From NCBI GenBank assembly GCA_038093975.1, contig JBBPTG010000007.1, positions 62,001 through 126,000 of the forward strand: a stretch of 64,000 nt of DNA, read 5' to 3'. This DNA comes from Chalciporus piperatus (lineage: Eukaryota; Basidiomycota; Agaricomycetes; Boletales; Boletaceae). The notes under the pieces were generated by a model, which worked only from the letters and a program-made list of their open reading frames with translations, made no database searches and was not told where the DNA came from. This document shows positions 1 through 11,550 of the stretch, piece by piece. How positions within the stretch are numbered: position 1 is the stretch's first letter; the number at the start of each line of letters is the position of its first letter. Both the position numbers and the translations under genes were made by a program.

Positions 1-948
1 CGCGAAAGTTGGTAGTTCCATTTACCCGTTATCGATACTATGTATAACTCTGTTACCTCGCGCAAGGACGTCAGCATATACTTGGAGCAATATCACTTTC
101 CCTAAGGCGGCGATCATCAAATGGCGAATGCAGTGGCTTCCATCCTATCTCGACCTGCATGCGTCATCGGGCTTCCGTGCGGCGTGCAGTGTTCGGTAGT
201 TCGCGCCAATTTTCCTGTCCGTCGTGGGGGATGGTACAATCGTGATAGTCCATTGCGATCATCTCTTCGGCGTGTTCGCGAATTCTGGGCGTTCGGAGTG
301 AGAGGTGGCTCATTGCGGAGTAGGTGGGGCGGAATCGGTGGTGGCGTGGAATTAGAATGTCGAAGCGTTGTGCATGCGCTCAAAAAGGTTGGCACTTGTG
401 GGCAAATACGTCGCTTTGGGCAAAGTGTAACGGAGTATCCCTCGTGGTTGAGTTCAGTCAGACGTAGGACAGGACACCGTGCGCACGAGCATTGCGTCAT
501 GCCAACCACGTTTTACTGAGCGGACCTGTGCCAGTAGAGTGGAGCAGACGACGCTCGATGATATGATGATAATGATATGATGGCGGTAGCTGTGGGGTCA
601 TACTTAGATGGGGGGTTCCAGATCGGCCGGGTGGTTACGATGCTGGGTCCATGTTGGCGACGTTGAATCCTCGGTGATCAGTTTGAGTTTGGGCATTTGG
701 CTCTTTCCAGGAACGGGGAGACCTTGCAAGCGGACAGCCAAAAATAAAAGAGGAATAGCCGGGTCGACACCCCCCTGGATCGGGACCGGTGATAATTATA
801 GAATGTGGGGAAATTGAAAAATAAATAAATAAATGATAGATGGTGCCTGATATTCCCATAGTCGGACCGAGACCCCGAGAGATATTTGGTAATCGGCGGG
901 GTATTTGTTAACGGTACTCGTCCACTGGTCAACGTTTGGTTTTTTGCG
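1..948. other. Left-edge non-coding region upstream of bHLH gene
   Basis: No recognisable protein or RNA gene. The reading frames near 120-520 on both strands are low-complexity and have no plausible splice partners. Short AT-rich simple repeats occur at about 556-585 (ATGATA-like) and 818-836 (AAAT-like). The right part is presumably the promoter and 5' leader of the bHLH gene that begins at 949. An upstream in-frame ATG at 886 exists but leads into a non-conserved hydrophobic stretch. Confidence 0.5.
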
Positions 949-2987
949 ATGGCTACCAATTATCCTTCGCTCGTCAGACAAGATGGTTTTCAGTTGCCAT
1001 CCCCGACTCACACAGCGACAACTTCAGAACCAACTTCTCCTCCTCCACAGGAAGAACCAGACGATCACAACAACCTCTTCATGCCACACAACATATCCTT
1101 CCTCCCCGAGCCTTTCAGAAAGTTTCCATCAGCTGCACAGGCTCATGCTCACCACCAGAACCAGACACAACAGATCGACTTCACTGACGAACTCGCCAGT
1201 CTGATTGACTCTCACCCACACGCTTCTTCTCACGAACGATCCACCCACTCCCGTTCCCCACACGATGATCAATACAGACACAACATCTTCGACATATCCG
1301 CACCCACCCAGAATCACCACCAGGACATCTACCAACACGACTACGCTCACTTCAACTCAACCCTCCCAGCCCTCAACTCCTCCATGCGCTACGAACCACA
1401 TCCTGATCCGCCACCCTCATTCGCGTACCGCCACTCCCCATCACCGCCAAACCGCTCCCGTTCCCGTTCTCGTGGACCTTCCGTCGGTCCCGGTCCGACT
1501 CGTTCCACCCGTCGTGAACGTCGTACGAACTCGATCTCGTCCCATGTATCAAGCACCAGTCCCCCTCCTCGTCCACACCCACATGCCATCGTGATCCCAG
1601 GGAGAACAAACCCGCTGGGCAATTTTTTCGTCCCAAACGGTACCAATCAACCACAGACGGAATACAGTCTACCCACCCCAGACTCGCTTTCTCACTCCTT
1701 CTCCCTCGCACATTCCCACTCACACCCACACCAGCAGGCACAGTACCCGTATCCAGCACCTTCGTCACCTTATTACCCATACCAGTCTGCTAACCGCGCG
1801 TCTACGCCGAGCATGGGTATATCCCCCACAGATGTTGAGACTCTGTCGAGTATTTCACTCGCTCACCACCTTGCTTCCTCTGCCCCTGCCACTGGACTTG
1901 CATCTTCCATCCACCCCTCATCCCTCCCTACTAAACCAGCCCAACCGACCACCACCACATCAAACAAGTCCGGAGACCCAGACGTTCACCTCTCCGAAAA
2001 GCGTCGTCGTCGCAGGGAATCACACAATGCCGTCGAAAGACGACGGCGGGATAACATCAACGAACGTATCAGTGAACTTGCAGGACTCATTCCTGGTGTT
2101 CTATTCGAATGTGACGGCCCATTAGTCGTCCCGGGTTCCACGCCACCTGGCGGGGCAAGTGCGGGATCGGGATCCGGGACGAGCCCCAATTTTGGAGAGG
2201 ATCTGTTCACGCTCGATTTCTTGGGTACTAATTCTGGTATGTTGTGTGTGGCGTGTGGGTGAGGTGTGCCTGACGACGATCTGTGTTACTAGGAATGCAT
2301 GTCTTACCTGCCGATGACGGTTTGCCAGATCTACCTGAGGAGACATCTGGTATGGTAAAGAAAGACCCGAGCGAGGAGAGGGACGGATTCACACCTGCTT
2401 CGCCCACCATTTCAACCGCCAATGGTACGAACGGGAACAGTATGAGTGATCAAACGATGATCAAAGCCAACAAGGGGATGATTCTGCGCAAGGTGCGTTG
2501 ATCGACAATTGGTACATCGCGAATGGCGACTGACGATCACATTCAGTCGGTGGAATACATCCGATATCTCCAACAGCTCGTGTCGGTTCAAGCTTCTCGA
2601 GGACGGGACCTCGAAGAGCGGACTCGGGTTCTCGAGCGAGACTTGGCAGCGCTCCAGGGGGAGACTGTACCCTTACCCCGTGGGTCGGGGTCGACGACGT
2701 CTTCGTCATCGAGATCTCCTTCCGATTCCTCTCCTTCCTCGCTTTCAGTCTCAGGTTCTGCGTCGTCCAAACCCGGATCGGCCGAACGAGATGGCGTGGA
2801 ATGTCTCGAGGATCTCGAGATGGAGGATGGGGATCTCCACGGTGATGGAGATGAACACGAGGAATCGTCAGATGATCGGAGACGGGAAGAAGACGCACGG
2901 GGACGGCGGATGGGAAGGGCCAGGGAGAGCGCCAAATCCATAGCTGCAGGAAGGGGGGGTGATGAGGGGGAGGGAATGGATATGTGA
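949..2987 (+). CDS. bHLH transcription factor with a very long loop
   Basis: Probable nuclear basic helix-loop-helix regulator of about 642 aa. Exons are 949-2236, 2293-2492 and 2547-2987; both introns (56 and 54 bp) are GT-AG and restore one frame. The N-terminal half is low-complexity, rich in Ser, Pro and His. The basic region (about residues 351-372) reads SHNAVERRRRDNINERI, with the H-E-R trio that in Myc/USF/Cbf1/Rtg3 families contacts CACGTG E-boxes. Helix 1 ends at LAGLIP near residue 382. Helix 2 starts only near 488 (NKGMILRKSVEYIRYLQQL), so the loop is about 105 residues, rich in Gly, Ser and acidic residues, and is split by both introns. A leucine-rich segment follows helix 2, then an acidic tail. 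I chose the ATG at 949 because the upstream one adds only a short hydrophobic stretch. Nearest known types are Rtg3- or Esc1-like fungal factors; the exact orthologue is unclear. Confidence 0.88.
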
Positions 2988-4035
2988 GCGCTCCCGCTCT
3001 GGCTTTTTCCTCGCCCCTCCTTCCTTTCTTGCGTCCTTGCGTCACCCCTGGTCTCTGTTACCCCGTTAGCGAACGCCCTTGGTTGGCGTCGCATCGAACT
3101 CTTCGTCTCCATCCGTGTCATCGTTGTCGTTTGTTATCAGTTATCATCCGTCTGTGTCGATCCCATTCTATCGTCTCGCGTTCACATTTCGACGACCCCC
3201 TTTTCTCGTGCTCGAGGCACTCCATACCGACCACTTGTCCCGTCCCCGAAGCAAGGTCCCGTCCGCCCATCTACCCACGTGCTCTTTTTGCTCGTCAGCT
3301 TCTCACCCCCTGGGCCTGCGCCTCTTTTTTGCCACACACACCAAAATGTCTACTATCCCCGATTCCCCCTCCCGTTTTCCTCGATCTTTTATCTCTTGTC
3401 ATTTACTTATTTCATCCTTTTTTTTTTTTTTTTTTTTTCTTCTCGATTTATTCCCAGTCGTTTGCAGCGCTTCCTTCTTCCTTCGGTCTTTTTTCTTTTA
3501 TACATATTCTTGCGCTTTTTTTTTTCCTTTTTTCTTTTTATCCGAGCTACGAAAACACACACACGTACGAGAGAAGACGAGATCTAGTGAAGAAGTAAGT
3601 CGGTAGGGATTTATCGCTGCGCTCCCTTGTTCGAGAGAGCGAGAGCGGTGTTCTTTGTATGTATAGGTATAATTGTATGCTTTTTGACTTGGAAATGTGG
3701 AGTTTGCAACTACCATGGCCGTTGATCGATCCATTGAGGGGAGATCGCTGCGTTCGTAGTTTCGAGAGAAAGATGGCCGATCTATGACAAAGCGAGCTTG
3801 CGAGCGACAGTCGCAGATCCAGGCCTTCGTGATAGGCGTGCCTCAAGAGCTCCGCATGGATCACCCACGTGATCTCCTCGATCCTTCTTCCAGAGTTCTA
3901 TGCATGTCCGCCAGCAGGTATATCAAGAGGCCGCTGGTCTTCGTCGTCTCTCGAGCTTTCTTTCTTCCTTTCCCCCATCACGCGCACTCTCAATCCTCAT
4001 CCCATTCGCTTTTTCGCATTCATTTCTCTCACATC
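2988..4035. other. bHLH 3' flank and left side of the retrotransposon
   Basis: Pyrimidine-rich DNA with T tracts at about 3418-3440 and 3515-3540, typical of a 3' UTR or downstream flank. Two related 26-nt segments at 3613-3638 and 3744-3769 share 20 of 26 positions (both start ATCGCTGCG and end TTCGAGAGA), spaced 131 bp. They could be part of the split repeat system of the neighbouring tyrosine-recombinase retrotransposon, but I could not match them to its right side. No gene is visible. Confidence 0.4.
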
Positions 4036-5387
4036 ATGACTTCCGCTAATCCTCCCTCGATCTCTCACACTTCCTCATCCGCAAACACTTCATCAGCCAC
4101 TAACGCTCCCTCCACTACTCATGCTCCAATCCTCACTCAGGCTGAGATCGATGCCGAGAACGCCTTACGTATCTCGCGTAACTTAATCTTACAAGCCCGC
4201 CGCGACGCCGGTGAAGCTAACGTTCCAGCTGACGAGACTCCGCTTCCTCGTCTCTCCGCTCCTATCACTCATCCCCCTGCTAATCAGGCTCAACAATGGA
4301 TCGCCGCTTACGCCGTCATGTCTCCAGGCTCCAAGGCGCAAGCCATGAGAGCTTTGGATGCGGTCAATCCTCCCGCCCCACCTTCCAATACCAATTCCAC
4401 CATTCTCTTCACTTCCGACAAGGAAGTTCAGATGGCTACCACGCTCGACAGCACCTACGGGCTGGGCATTCATTCCACCATCACCGATCTCGTCAGAGCG
4501 GGTCAATATCTTCCCCTCATCCTGTTCACAGACGAGACCACCAGACGTCTTCATCGCGAGGGTCACACTCTCAAGAAAGTCAAATCTTCCATCGCCGGTA
4601 GCACTTACTATCTTCTCGATTTCTCTACCTTCCCTTCCGAGGATTCTCTCGACGCTATCACTTGGCACGAGGCCTGGAAGCGCTATCTCAAATGGCTCAA
4701 AGACGTCGCTGAGGAAGCCGTCCACGACCGTTTCCTGTGGCACTACACCACACTCTCCTCAGACGAAGCTCTTCGTACCAATTTCAAAGCCATCCTCACT
4801 TTCGATCAAAACATCCGCTCTCGTTACGCGGCTCAACCCTTTGCTCACGACGCATTCGCATGGCAACTGCAACTGCAGGTTCGCCCCCCTCATTTTCATT
4901 CGTCACCTCTCTCACTCATCTCCTTCATTTCTCATAGGCGGCCAAGACTACGGTCACCAACGACTATCTCATTCGCATGTCCACTCGCGACGATCACTCA
5001 AACTCCCTCACTTCTCGCCGCTATGAACCTTACGATCGTAAGAATCAGGGCAAACGCCGCGAATCTCAGGACCCGCCGTCCTTTCGAGACAACGGCGGCT
5101 CTCACGCCTCTTCCAAGTCCAAGTCGGACCCCACCTGCATCATTTGTCAACGATCCGGACATCGTTTCTCGGACTGCAAGGAGGAGACGACAGCGAAAGG
5201 CAAACCGACATTTGCCAAGTCTGTCGACGGACAACTCCTCCGCCGCTCCAACTCTTCACCTCTTTGCATCACCTTCAATCTCAACAACTCTCGCAAAGTC
5301 TGTAAGCAAAGTCACGCCAACTCTCACCACGCATGTTCCTTCTGCGGCGACTCCCTCCACGGAGCCCTTTCTCGCCTCTGTCTCTGA
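4036..5387 (+). CDS. Gag-like protein of YR retrotransposon, zinc knuckle
   Basis: About 430 aa from exons 4036-4878 and 4938-5387; the 59-bp intron starts GTTCGC and ends CATAG and joins two open frames. The N-terminus is Ser/Thr/Ala-rich. A helical region follows (residues about 130-280). A CCHC zinc knuckle near residue 350 reads CIICQRSGHRFSDC. A second Cys/His cluster ends the protein, with a CSFCGDSLHGA motif. Such pairs bind nucleic acid in fungal DIRS-like gag proteins. The stop at 5385-5387 is followed at once by the RT frame in another phase, so pol is either made by frameshifting or from its own start. The ATG at 4036 was chosen because the upstream in-frame sequence is not conserved-looking. 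Confidence 0.72.
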
Positions 5388-7397
5388 TCACGCATACATT
5401 CCCTCACGCACCGCTTCACCACTGTATTCTTTTGCACTATGGTCACTATCCGTTTCTTCTCCAATTCAGATCGCTCCTCACGTGTACTTTGACAATCTTG
5501 CCATCACCGCTTCTCCATACGATCACGACACGGATTATTCTCGTATAATTACCCCATATTCAGCAGACGCTTTTCACTCTTTTTTACTTACAGCCAATGC
5601 TTTGCACGAGTTTCCCGAGCTGGCTTTCAAACTTCGTCACGGTTTTATGTTAGGAAAATTCAAACCACTCCTTCGCACTTATGCTCCAGATAACTTACCA
5701 GGAGCCTATCAATATCAATCAGTGATTGCCGAGTATATCCAGGGCGAACTCGATATCAATCGTCTCTCAGGACCTTATTCAAAAAATCAACTCGAGATCA
5801 AAATCGGTCCTTTCCGCTCCTCGCCTTTACAAGTCGCTATCAAAAAAGGGATAGACGGCGCCCCAGACAAATTTCGTGTCTGCCGCCATCTCTCCTATCA
5901 AGGAACTATGGGCTACTCTGTCAATGACGAGATCGATGCAAAAGAGTATCCCACAGAATGGGGTACGGCTGATGAATTTGCCGAGATCGTATGTCATTTT
6001 CCATTCATTTCGCATCGGTCTCAAGCGAATGCCTTCGCGTCATTGGAGCGAGAATCACATTCTCCTTCTTTGCATGCTTGAAGGCACGCCTGTTTCAATG
6101 CGGAACTCATATTCATCCCGAATTACCCCATTTCCTCACTCTACATCTCTCTCAGATTCGCTACGCCCCACCAGGCGCTCAAGCGGCTTCCCTCGATATC
6201 GAAGCGGCCTATCGCACAGTGCCATGCGCCCCTGATCACAAGCGATATACTGTCATCTCCTTTAACGGACGCTTCTACCTAGATCATAACGTACCCTTTG
6301 GCATCGCCTCAGCCGCCGGCCTCCAAGGAGAAGTGGCAGACGCCATTCTACGCATCTGGAAATCTCTCGGTGTGAGTCCTGTCAAAAAATGGGTAGATGA
6401 CATATCTCCCTTTCGTTTCCCCTCACCCGACGGTCACTTCCTCGGCATCTCGCAAGGCGTTACATACCGCTATGACTACGACCTCACACGAGCCAAAGAA
6501 CTCATCTCTCCTCTTGGCGTGCCTTGGCACCGAGAGAAAGGCCAACCCTTCGCCGACATCGTCGAATATCTCGGCTTCTCGTGGGATATCCCCCACCGAT
6601 TAGTCACCCTCACCTCCGCCAAGCGTCGCAAATACGTCGTTCGCCTATCAGCCTTCCTTGCCACCTTCGAACATCAACGAGTTCCCAAAAACGAGGGCGA
6701 AAGCGTGGCAGGCTACCTCAACCACTGTACTTTCGTTTTCCCCATGGGTCAATCCTACTTAGCCAATATATATGTGTGGCTCCCCACCTTCCCCAATGAG
6801 CACTCACATAGATATATGACTCGATCACTAATATCGGATCTCAAATGGTGGCTTCGCACCCTTCAAAATGACCATACCCCACGCTCGCTTAAACCGAAAC
6901 CAATTACCCGAGACTACGATATCTGGGTAGATGCGTCATCGGGCTACGGCATCGGGCTATTATGGGATAACGAATGGTTCTCCTGGAGAACGCAAGAAAA
7001 CTGGCGCGGAGCCCCAGGCGAAGGACGAGACATCGGATGGCTCGAAGCCGTTGCGATCGAACTTGCCATCTACCTCCTTGTTCTCAGAGGAATTCACAAC
7101 GCAGATGTGCTCATCAGGAGTGACAACGAGGGCGCAATCCAAGCTTTCAAAAAGGGACGTAGCCGTAACCACATGGTCAACGCATGTATCAGACGCTCCG
7201 AGGCGATTCTCTTCAAACACGACCTCTCAGTCACCCTCATTTACGTCTCGTCCGAAAGCAATCGCGCAGATCCGATCTCTCGGGGAATCTTTCCTGACCT
7301 TTCCCTTCGCCTCAAAAACCCTCCTTCCCTCCCAGACGACATCGATCGCTGGTTTCTCCCATGCCAAACAATCCTTCAAATGCCTACGACGAACTAA
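5388..7397 (+). CDS. Reverse transcriptase and RNase H of YR retrotransposon
   Basis: The open frame runs to 5988, then a 167-bp GT-AG intron (5989-6155), then 6156-7397. RT motifs are visible: an LDIEAAYR motif A, PFGIASA motif B and KKWVDDI motif C (the catalytic DD pair). RNase H follows with IWVDASSGYGIG (Asp), GWLEAVAIELAI (Glu), RSDNEGAIQAF (Asp) and SESNRADPISRG. These are the residues expected for an active enzyme. The true start is not evident: no ATG lies near 5388, the first in-frame one is at about 5647, and the frame overlaps the end of gag, so a frameshift or spliced product is possible. The last 37 nt overlap the recombinase gene. It copies element RNA into DNA, presumably in a nucleoprotein particle or the nucleus. 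Confidence 0.85.
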
Positions 7398-8742
7398 TGG
7401 CGGGCATTGACGTTCAAGCTGCAGCAGCAGACTTCTGGGCCAATGTAGCCAAACATCACGACGCCACACGTTCAGCGGTCTCCGCTTCGCTACAAATCTC
7501 TCACCCGCGCATTCCAAGAAATCCTAGGAACTCCTCACACATCTCCTCTTCTCTGCACAGACCACTGGTTCTCGCTAGTGACCGCTTGCTTCTCTGGACT
7601 ACTCCTGCTGGCCAGGAATGGCAGAACGATCTTGAAGCAAGATTCCCCGACTCTGTCGTCTTCAAACTCTTTCAGGTTACTCCCTGTTTTCGAAGCCTGA
7701 AATAAATTGTCTTCTTACAATCTCACAGGTCATGGTCCGATCTTTAGACCAAGACACGCGCAGTAACTACGGTGCCGGTCTCCTCCGTTTTACTCAATTT
7801 TGCGACCACATCAAAATCTCAGAAGAGGAACGAATGCCGGCCTCGCAGGAACTCATCTCAGCCTTCTCTGCCGCTCACGCAGGTTCTATTTCCGACAAAA
7901 CACTCAACAACTGGCTCGCCGGCCTTCATTTCTGGCATCTCGTCAACGGCTCCTCCTGGAACGGCGCGGACATGCTTCGCTCGGTCCGCAGAGGTCTCGC
8001 TAAGATGGTTCCCCCTTCTTCACGACGAGCAAAACGTCCCCCCGTCACCATTGAAGCTCTCACTCTGCTCACAGAATTCCTCAACTCTTCCGATCCTCTT
8101 GACGCAGCAGTCTCCGCCGTCGCTCGAGTCGCCTTCTGGTCGTGTTGCAGACTAGGGGAACTCCTTCCACGTTCTTCATCGGATTTTCATCCAGACAAAC
8201 ACGTCTCCCGATCCATCCTGCCGCTTACCATCAACTCTCTTCCCGACTCCACCAAATTCACCACCTTTCACATACCATGGTCAAAAACCACCCAAGAACG
8301 GGGCGCCGACATCTCAGTCACAGCACGTCCTCACTGCACCGACCCCCTCGATGCGCTTCGCACACACGAGGTTATCAACGCCAACATTCCTGGTCATGCC
8401 CCTCTATTCTCCTACAGAACGGACTCGGGGTGGCTTCCACTTACGAAACCAATTTTCTCGGATCGCTGCAATCAAATCTGGTCCCAGCACGGTTTCCCCA
8501 ACATGCCAGGCCATGCTTTCCGTATCGGCGGAACTACGGAGCTACTGCTGCAAGGTGTAAACCCAGACATTATCGCAATCCAGGGCAGATGGTCGTCTCG
8601 TGCATTCCTAGATTACTGGCGTCGAATCGAAACTGTCCTTCCTCTCTTCATCTCATCTTCAGTCGATACCGCTCGCTTACGCGACATTGATGTAATCATC
8701 TCTGAGTACACTCGTCGACACGGTCTTGGTCATATTCACTAA
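7361..8742 (+). CDS. Tyrosine recombinase of YR retrotransposon
   Basis: About 442 aa from exons 7361-7675 and 7729-8742, separated by a 53-bp GT-AG intron. The N-terminal part resembles a phage-integrase core-binding domain (SLDQDTRSNYGAGLLRF, then KTLNNWLAGLHFWH). The catalytic residues are visible in order: Arg in CCRLGELLP, the HxxR box in GHAFRIGGTTELL, Trp of GRWSS in place of the second His, and the nucleophilic Tyr in FLDYWRR. In DIRS/Ngaro elements this enzyme inserts a circular DNA intermediate by recombination. The gene starts inside the end of the RT frame, as is usual in these compact elements. No inactivating change is seen. Confidence 0.88.
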
Positions 8743-9400
8743 TATTCCATACCACATACACTTCGTTCAGTTCGTCAATAACAATAACCCTCTTGTCAGC
8801 TTCCCAGGCGTAATCACGCAGCTCCGGTGTGTGTCTAGGTCGCAGGCCGTAGGCCGGGCCCTAGGTTGTAAGCTGCGCCTTAACATGGTCTCTTCGTGCC
8901 CGTCCCCTCTTTCGTTTCGTCCTTGTCTCGGATTCTGCGGCACGAACCGATCCTCCTAGCGCTCAGAAGGTCTCGTCCTCCCCCGCGGCTTTGACTCCTG
9001 TCTTCGTCCGGAGTCTGTCGTTCTCAGGTCACGTGACCGCGCCCTCGCGGGCGAAAGCCCGCCGGACCGACCTTCCCACACACCCACAAGATCTAGTATG
9101 AAGATCTTCGTGAACTCATAGCATTGCGCCTGAATCTCGCCTTCCATTCTCACGGAAACCTGTATCGTACTTAGTCTCAACATTCGTTCTCACAGAACCT
9201 AGTATTGTAGTGAACTACGCACAATACCATTTCCCTTCTCTTTCTTCCTCTCGTCTGAACGCCACACACGAAGGTGCTGTACTTATGTCTCAATGAATAT
9301 GCCTCTCAGAGGAGTCGAACGCACGGAAGAGAGGAAAGTCACGTGTCGTATGAAAAATGGGACAATTCCAGCCGACCAGAGACCTTGCAAGCAAGGTAAT
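8743..9400. other. Right flank of the retrotransposon; imperfect repeats
   Basis: No gene. The stretch holds short imperfect repeats around 9090-9230: CTAGTAT...GTGAAC occurs twice, TTCTCAC(G/A)GAA twice, and a hairpin GTATTGT...ACAATAC with a 12-nt interior near 9203-9229. This may be the 3' terminal repeat zone of the YR element, but A1/A2 and B1/B2 copies could not be paired by eye. It also contains the 3' end region of the minus-strand oxidase gene. Confidence 0.35.
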
Positions 9401-11550
9401 TTACATGTCCAACCCCAACCACATGCCGCTACCCCTCCTGTTCAGTATCTGCCCACCCGTTTGCTGAGAACATTGTTCTTGCAAATACGAGGGAATCTGG
9501 AACTCCTGCACTTTACTTGGCAAGCTCGCGAATTGCATCAAAAGTCCCGCAGCCATGTGCCATCCAACGTGGCAATGGAATGCCCAGAGGCCAGGGTTGT
9601 CAGTAACGAAACGGATCACGGAATAACCGTATCCGGGAATGGTGAGTGTGTCGCGGCGCGGGGGGTTGACGAGAGTGAGTGGCGAGATACCTGGCTGGTA
9701 GAAGCCATCACCCTCGCCGAGGACGTAGAAGACGTGACCGTGGAGGTGGAACCTATCTCGCGGCATTCAGCGCATTGTTTCCTACAAGGACAATGATCGT
9801 GACTCACGGATGACTGGATTCATCATAGTTGCTTATGATCAGGTCGATGACAGCGACATTATCACTGACGACAACTAGTTGTGACGAGCTGTCAAACGCG
9901 GTTTGTGCACCGGATTTATAGAATTGAAGAAGCGTCGGATCCGTGCTCTCGGCCCGCCAACTCGTGCTGTTCATAAACGCAAGCACCTGAGTTCCTCCCG
10001 ACTGGAGAGTCTGTTGGAACGAAAATGAAACCGAGACTGATTGTGTGGTATTCGGTGGGTTCATTGGAATCGCGGGTACGATCATGGTGCTGTTCAGGTC
10101 CAAGCAGACCACCGGGAAGCCATCAGACCAGTCCGCAGAGTTGGGTGTAGTGGGTGTTGCACCGTACGCCATTGTAGCAAGGACCATCGTGTTCAATTTG
10201 GGGTTCGGAAGCTTATAGCACACGTCTTGCATCTCCGCACGGACGTTGTACGAACCAGCAGTTTGATTTGTGGTTAGAATCGCGGAATACCTCTGGGCGA
10301 CGGAGATAGGGACACGGTGCACGTTCGCGGGCTGAAGACTTGTGCCGTCAGCCTCTACAACCGAGAGAACATGTTCATCGACGCTGAACATGAAGTCTGT
10401 GAGCGTGGCCATGTTGATGATACGGAGGCGATATCGCATGTTTGGCTCGAAGTCGAACGTGGAACCAGTCATTTTGCCGTTAATAAGGCCACTGTCTGGG
10501 GGAGGTTCCGCACCGGGGTTGACACCACCATAGTTGGATCCGTCGATTCCAGCAACGCTGAGGTATTGCACCAACAATCCCGATGACATCTGGCGGTACC
10601 AGTCTGCCGTTGACAACGAATATGCTAAGTCCCACGTGTCACTCATGAATGCTTGAGCTACTGACCTGATAGAATGACCAGGACGTCATGGTCGTAGGAG
10701 CCATAAATAGGCTCGTTGGGAGAATGAATTATGAGGGGGCCATAAATGCCATCCGTGTACTGGGTTGCGGCATGCGCATGCCACCAGTAGGTGCCGTATT
10801 GGTTTGGATTAATAGTGAAATGGTAAGCTTGACAAACCCACTAAGTTTTTCCCTGCATGCCACACCATAGAGTCAACTTACTAAAGTTCATGCCTGGGGG
10901 GATCGGACACTGAGTAATCCCAGTTGAACCGTCCATGTAGTTTGTTCCGTTCTGAAGTTGGCCGTGCCAGTGGATGGTGGTACCATTCGACATTTTGTTG
11001 AACACGTTCACGACGAGCTCATCACCACTGTTGACCTCGATCAAAGGACCTGGGAACTGTCCTATACAGTGTGTTAGAATAAAGGTCTGGAGCAATATCT
11101 TGGACCAGACTCACCATTGACGACGAGCATGGTTCGTTCGAAACCATCGGGTGAGCCAGGCATTTCTTCGACGACCCATTCGTAGTACCTGGTCGTTGGC
11201 GTGCTCGTGATGTCAAAGTTGGGGTTGAGGAGGAAAGATGAATTAGTCGTGACATAGTTTCGAGAACTCGACTTCTTCAACCCAAGACCGAGCCCAAGAC
11301 CGAGTGCGAGCGCTAGAACGACGATAACAGCGAAAATTCCGCCGACAATGTAAACCTTCCGGTTTCCTGACAGCGAGAGAGGTGAGTGGTTACTTGGTGT
11401 TACGCAAGAGCCGACTATCAGATAGTGTGAGGACTTACTTCGAGAGCTGGGCGAGACGGGAGGGTTGGTTTTATTGAGAGCACCCTCGGACTCGATCTTG
11501 GCCGCGTGGTCATGCGAGCTTCCCTCTTGTGAGGGAGGTAACGGTGGCAT
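9401..11550 (-). CDS. Membrane-anchored laccase-like multicopper oxidase
   Basis: 617 aa from six exons (5' to 3': 11439-11550, 11115-11366, 10882-11061, 10666-10827, 9808-10603, 9401-9752); all introns are GT-AG, 53-72 bp. All four copper signatures survive splicing: IHWHG (about residue 153), TYWWHAHAATQYTDG, SSHPFHLHGH (an intron splits the Pro codon) and HCHVGWHMAAGL. The T1 axial position is Leu. So the enzyme should oxidise substrates one electron at a time and reduce oxygen to water. Unlike secreted laccases it has no cleavable signal: about 42 hydrophilic residues precede one long hydrophobic helix with Gly-Leu repeats (residues about 43-70), as in a type II signal anchor. VNGQFPGPLI and LSDWYR are typical laccase blocks. 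The topology would place the catalytic domain outside the cytosol. A Fet3-like ferroxidase is less likely, since that family carries its anchor at the C-terminus. Confidence 0.93.

Larger units (their letters stand above)
4036..8742 (+). mobile_element. DIRS/Ngaro-type tyrosine-recombinase retrotransposon (coding core)
   Basis: Three consecutive frames on one strand: a gag-like protein with zinc knuckle, reverse transcriptase plus RNase H, and a tyrosine recombinase. This order, with no DDE integrase and no aspartic protease, defines the YR retrotransposons (DIRS, Ngaro). I see no adenine methyltransferase domain, which points to Ngaro-like or methyltransferase-less elements, though the sequence style also resembles fungal DIRS. 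The bounds given are those of the coding core. Terminal repeats (inverted in DIRS, split direct in Ngaro) were not found by eye between about 3.5-4.0 kb and 8.74-9.3 kb. RT, RNase H and recombinase motifs are intact and without stop codons, so the copy looks young. YR elements make no target-site duplication, so the boundaries need comparison with other copies. Confidence 0.85.

Noticed and set aside
117..519. Opposed 130-residue open frames at the left edge
   Set aside because: Both strands are open over the same bases, composition is low-complexity and no family resemblance or splice sites support either.
3784..4035. 84-codon N-terminal extension of the gag frame
   Set aside because: Open by chance; it precedes a better ATG at 4036 and has no gag-like sequence.
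9293..10586. Plus-strand frames over the oxidase gene
   Set aside because: Mirror images of a well-supported minus-strand coding region.
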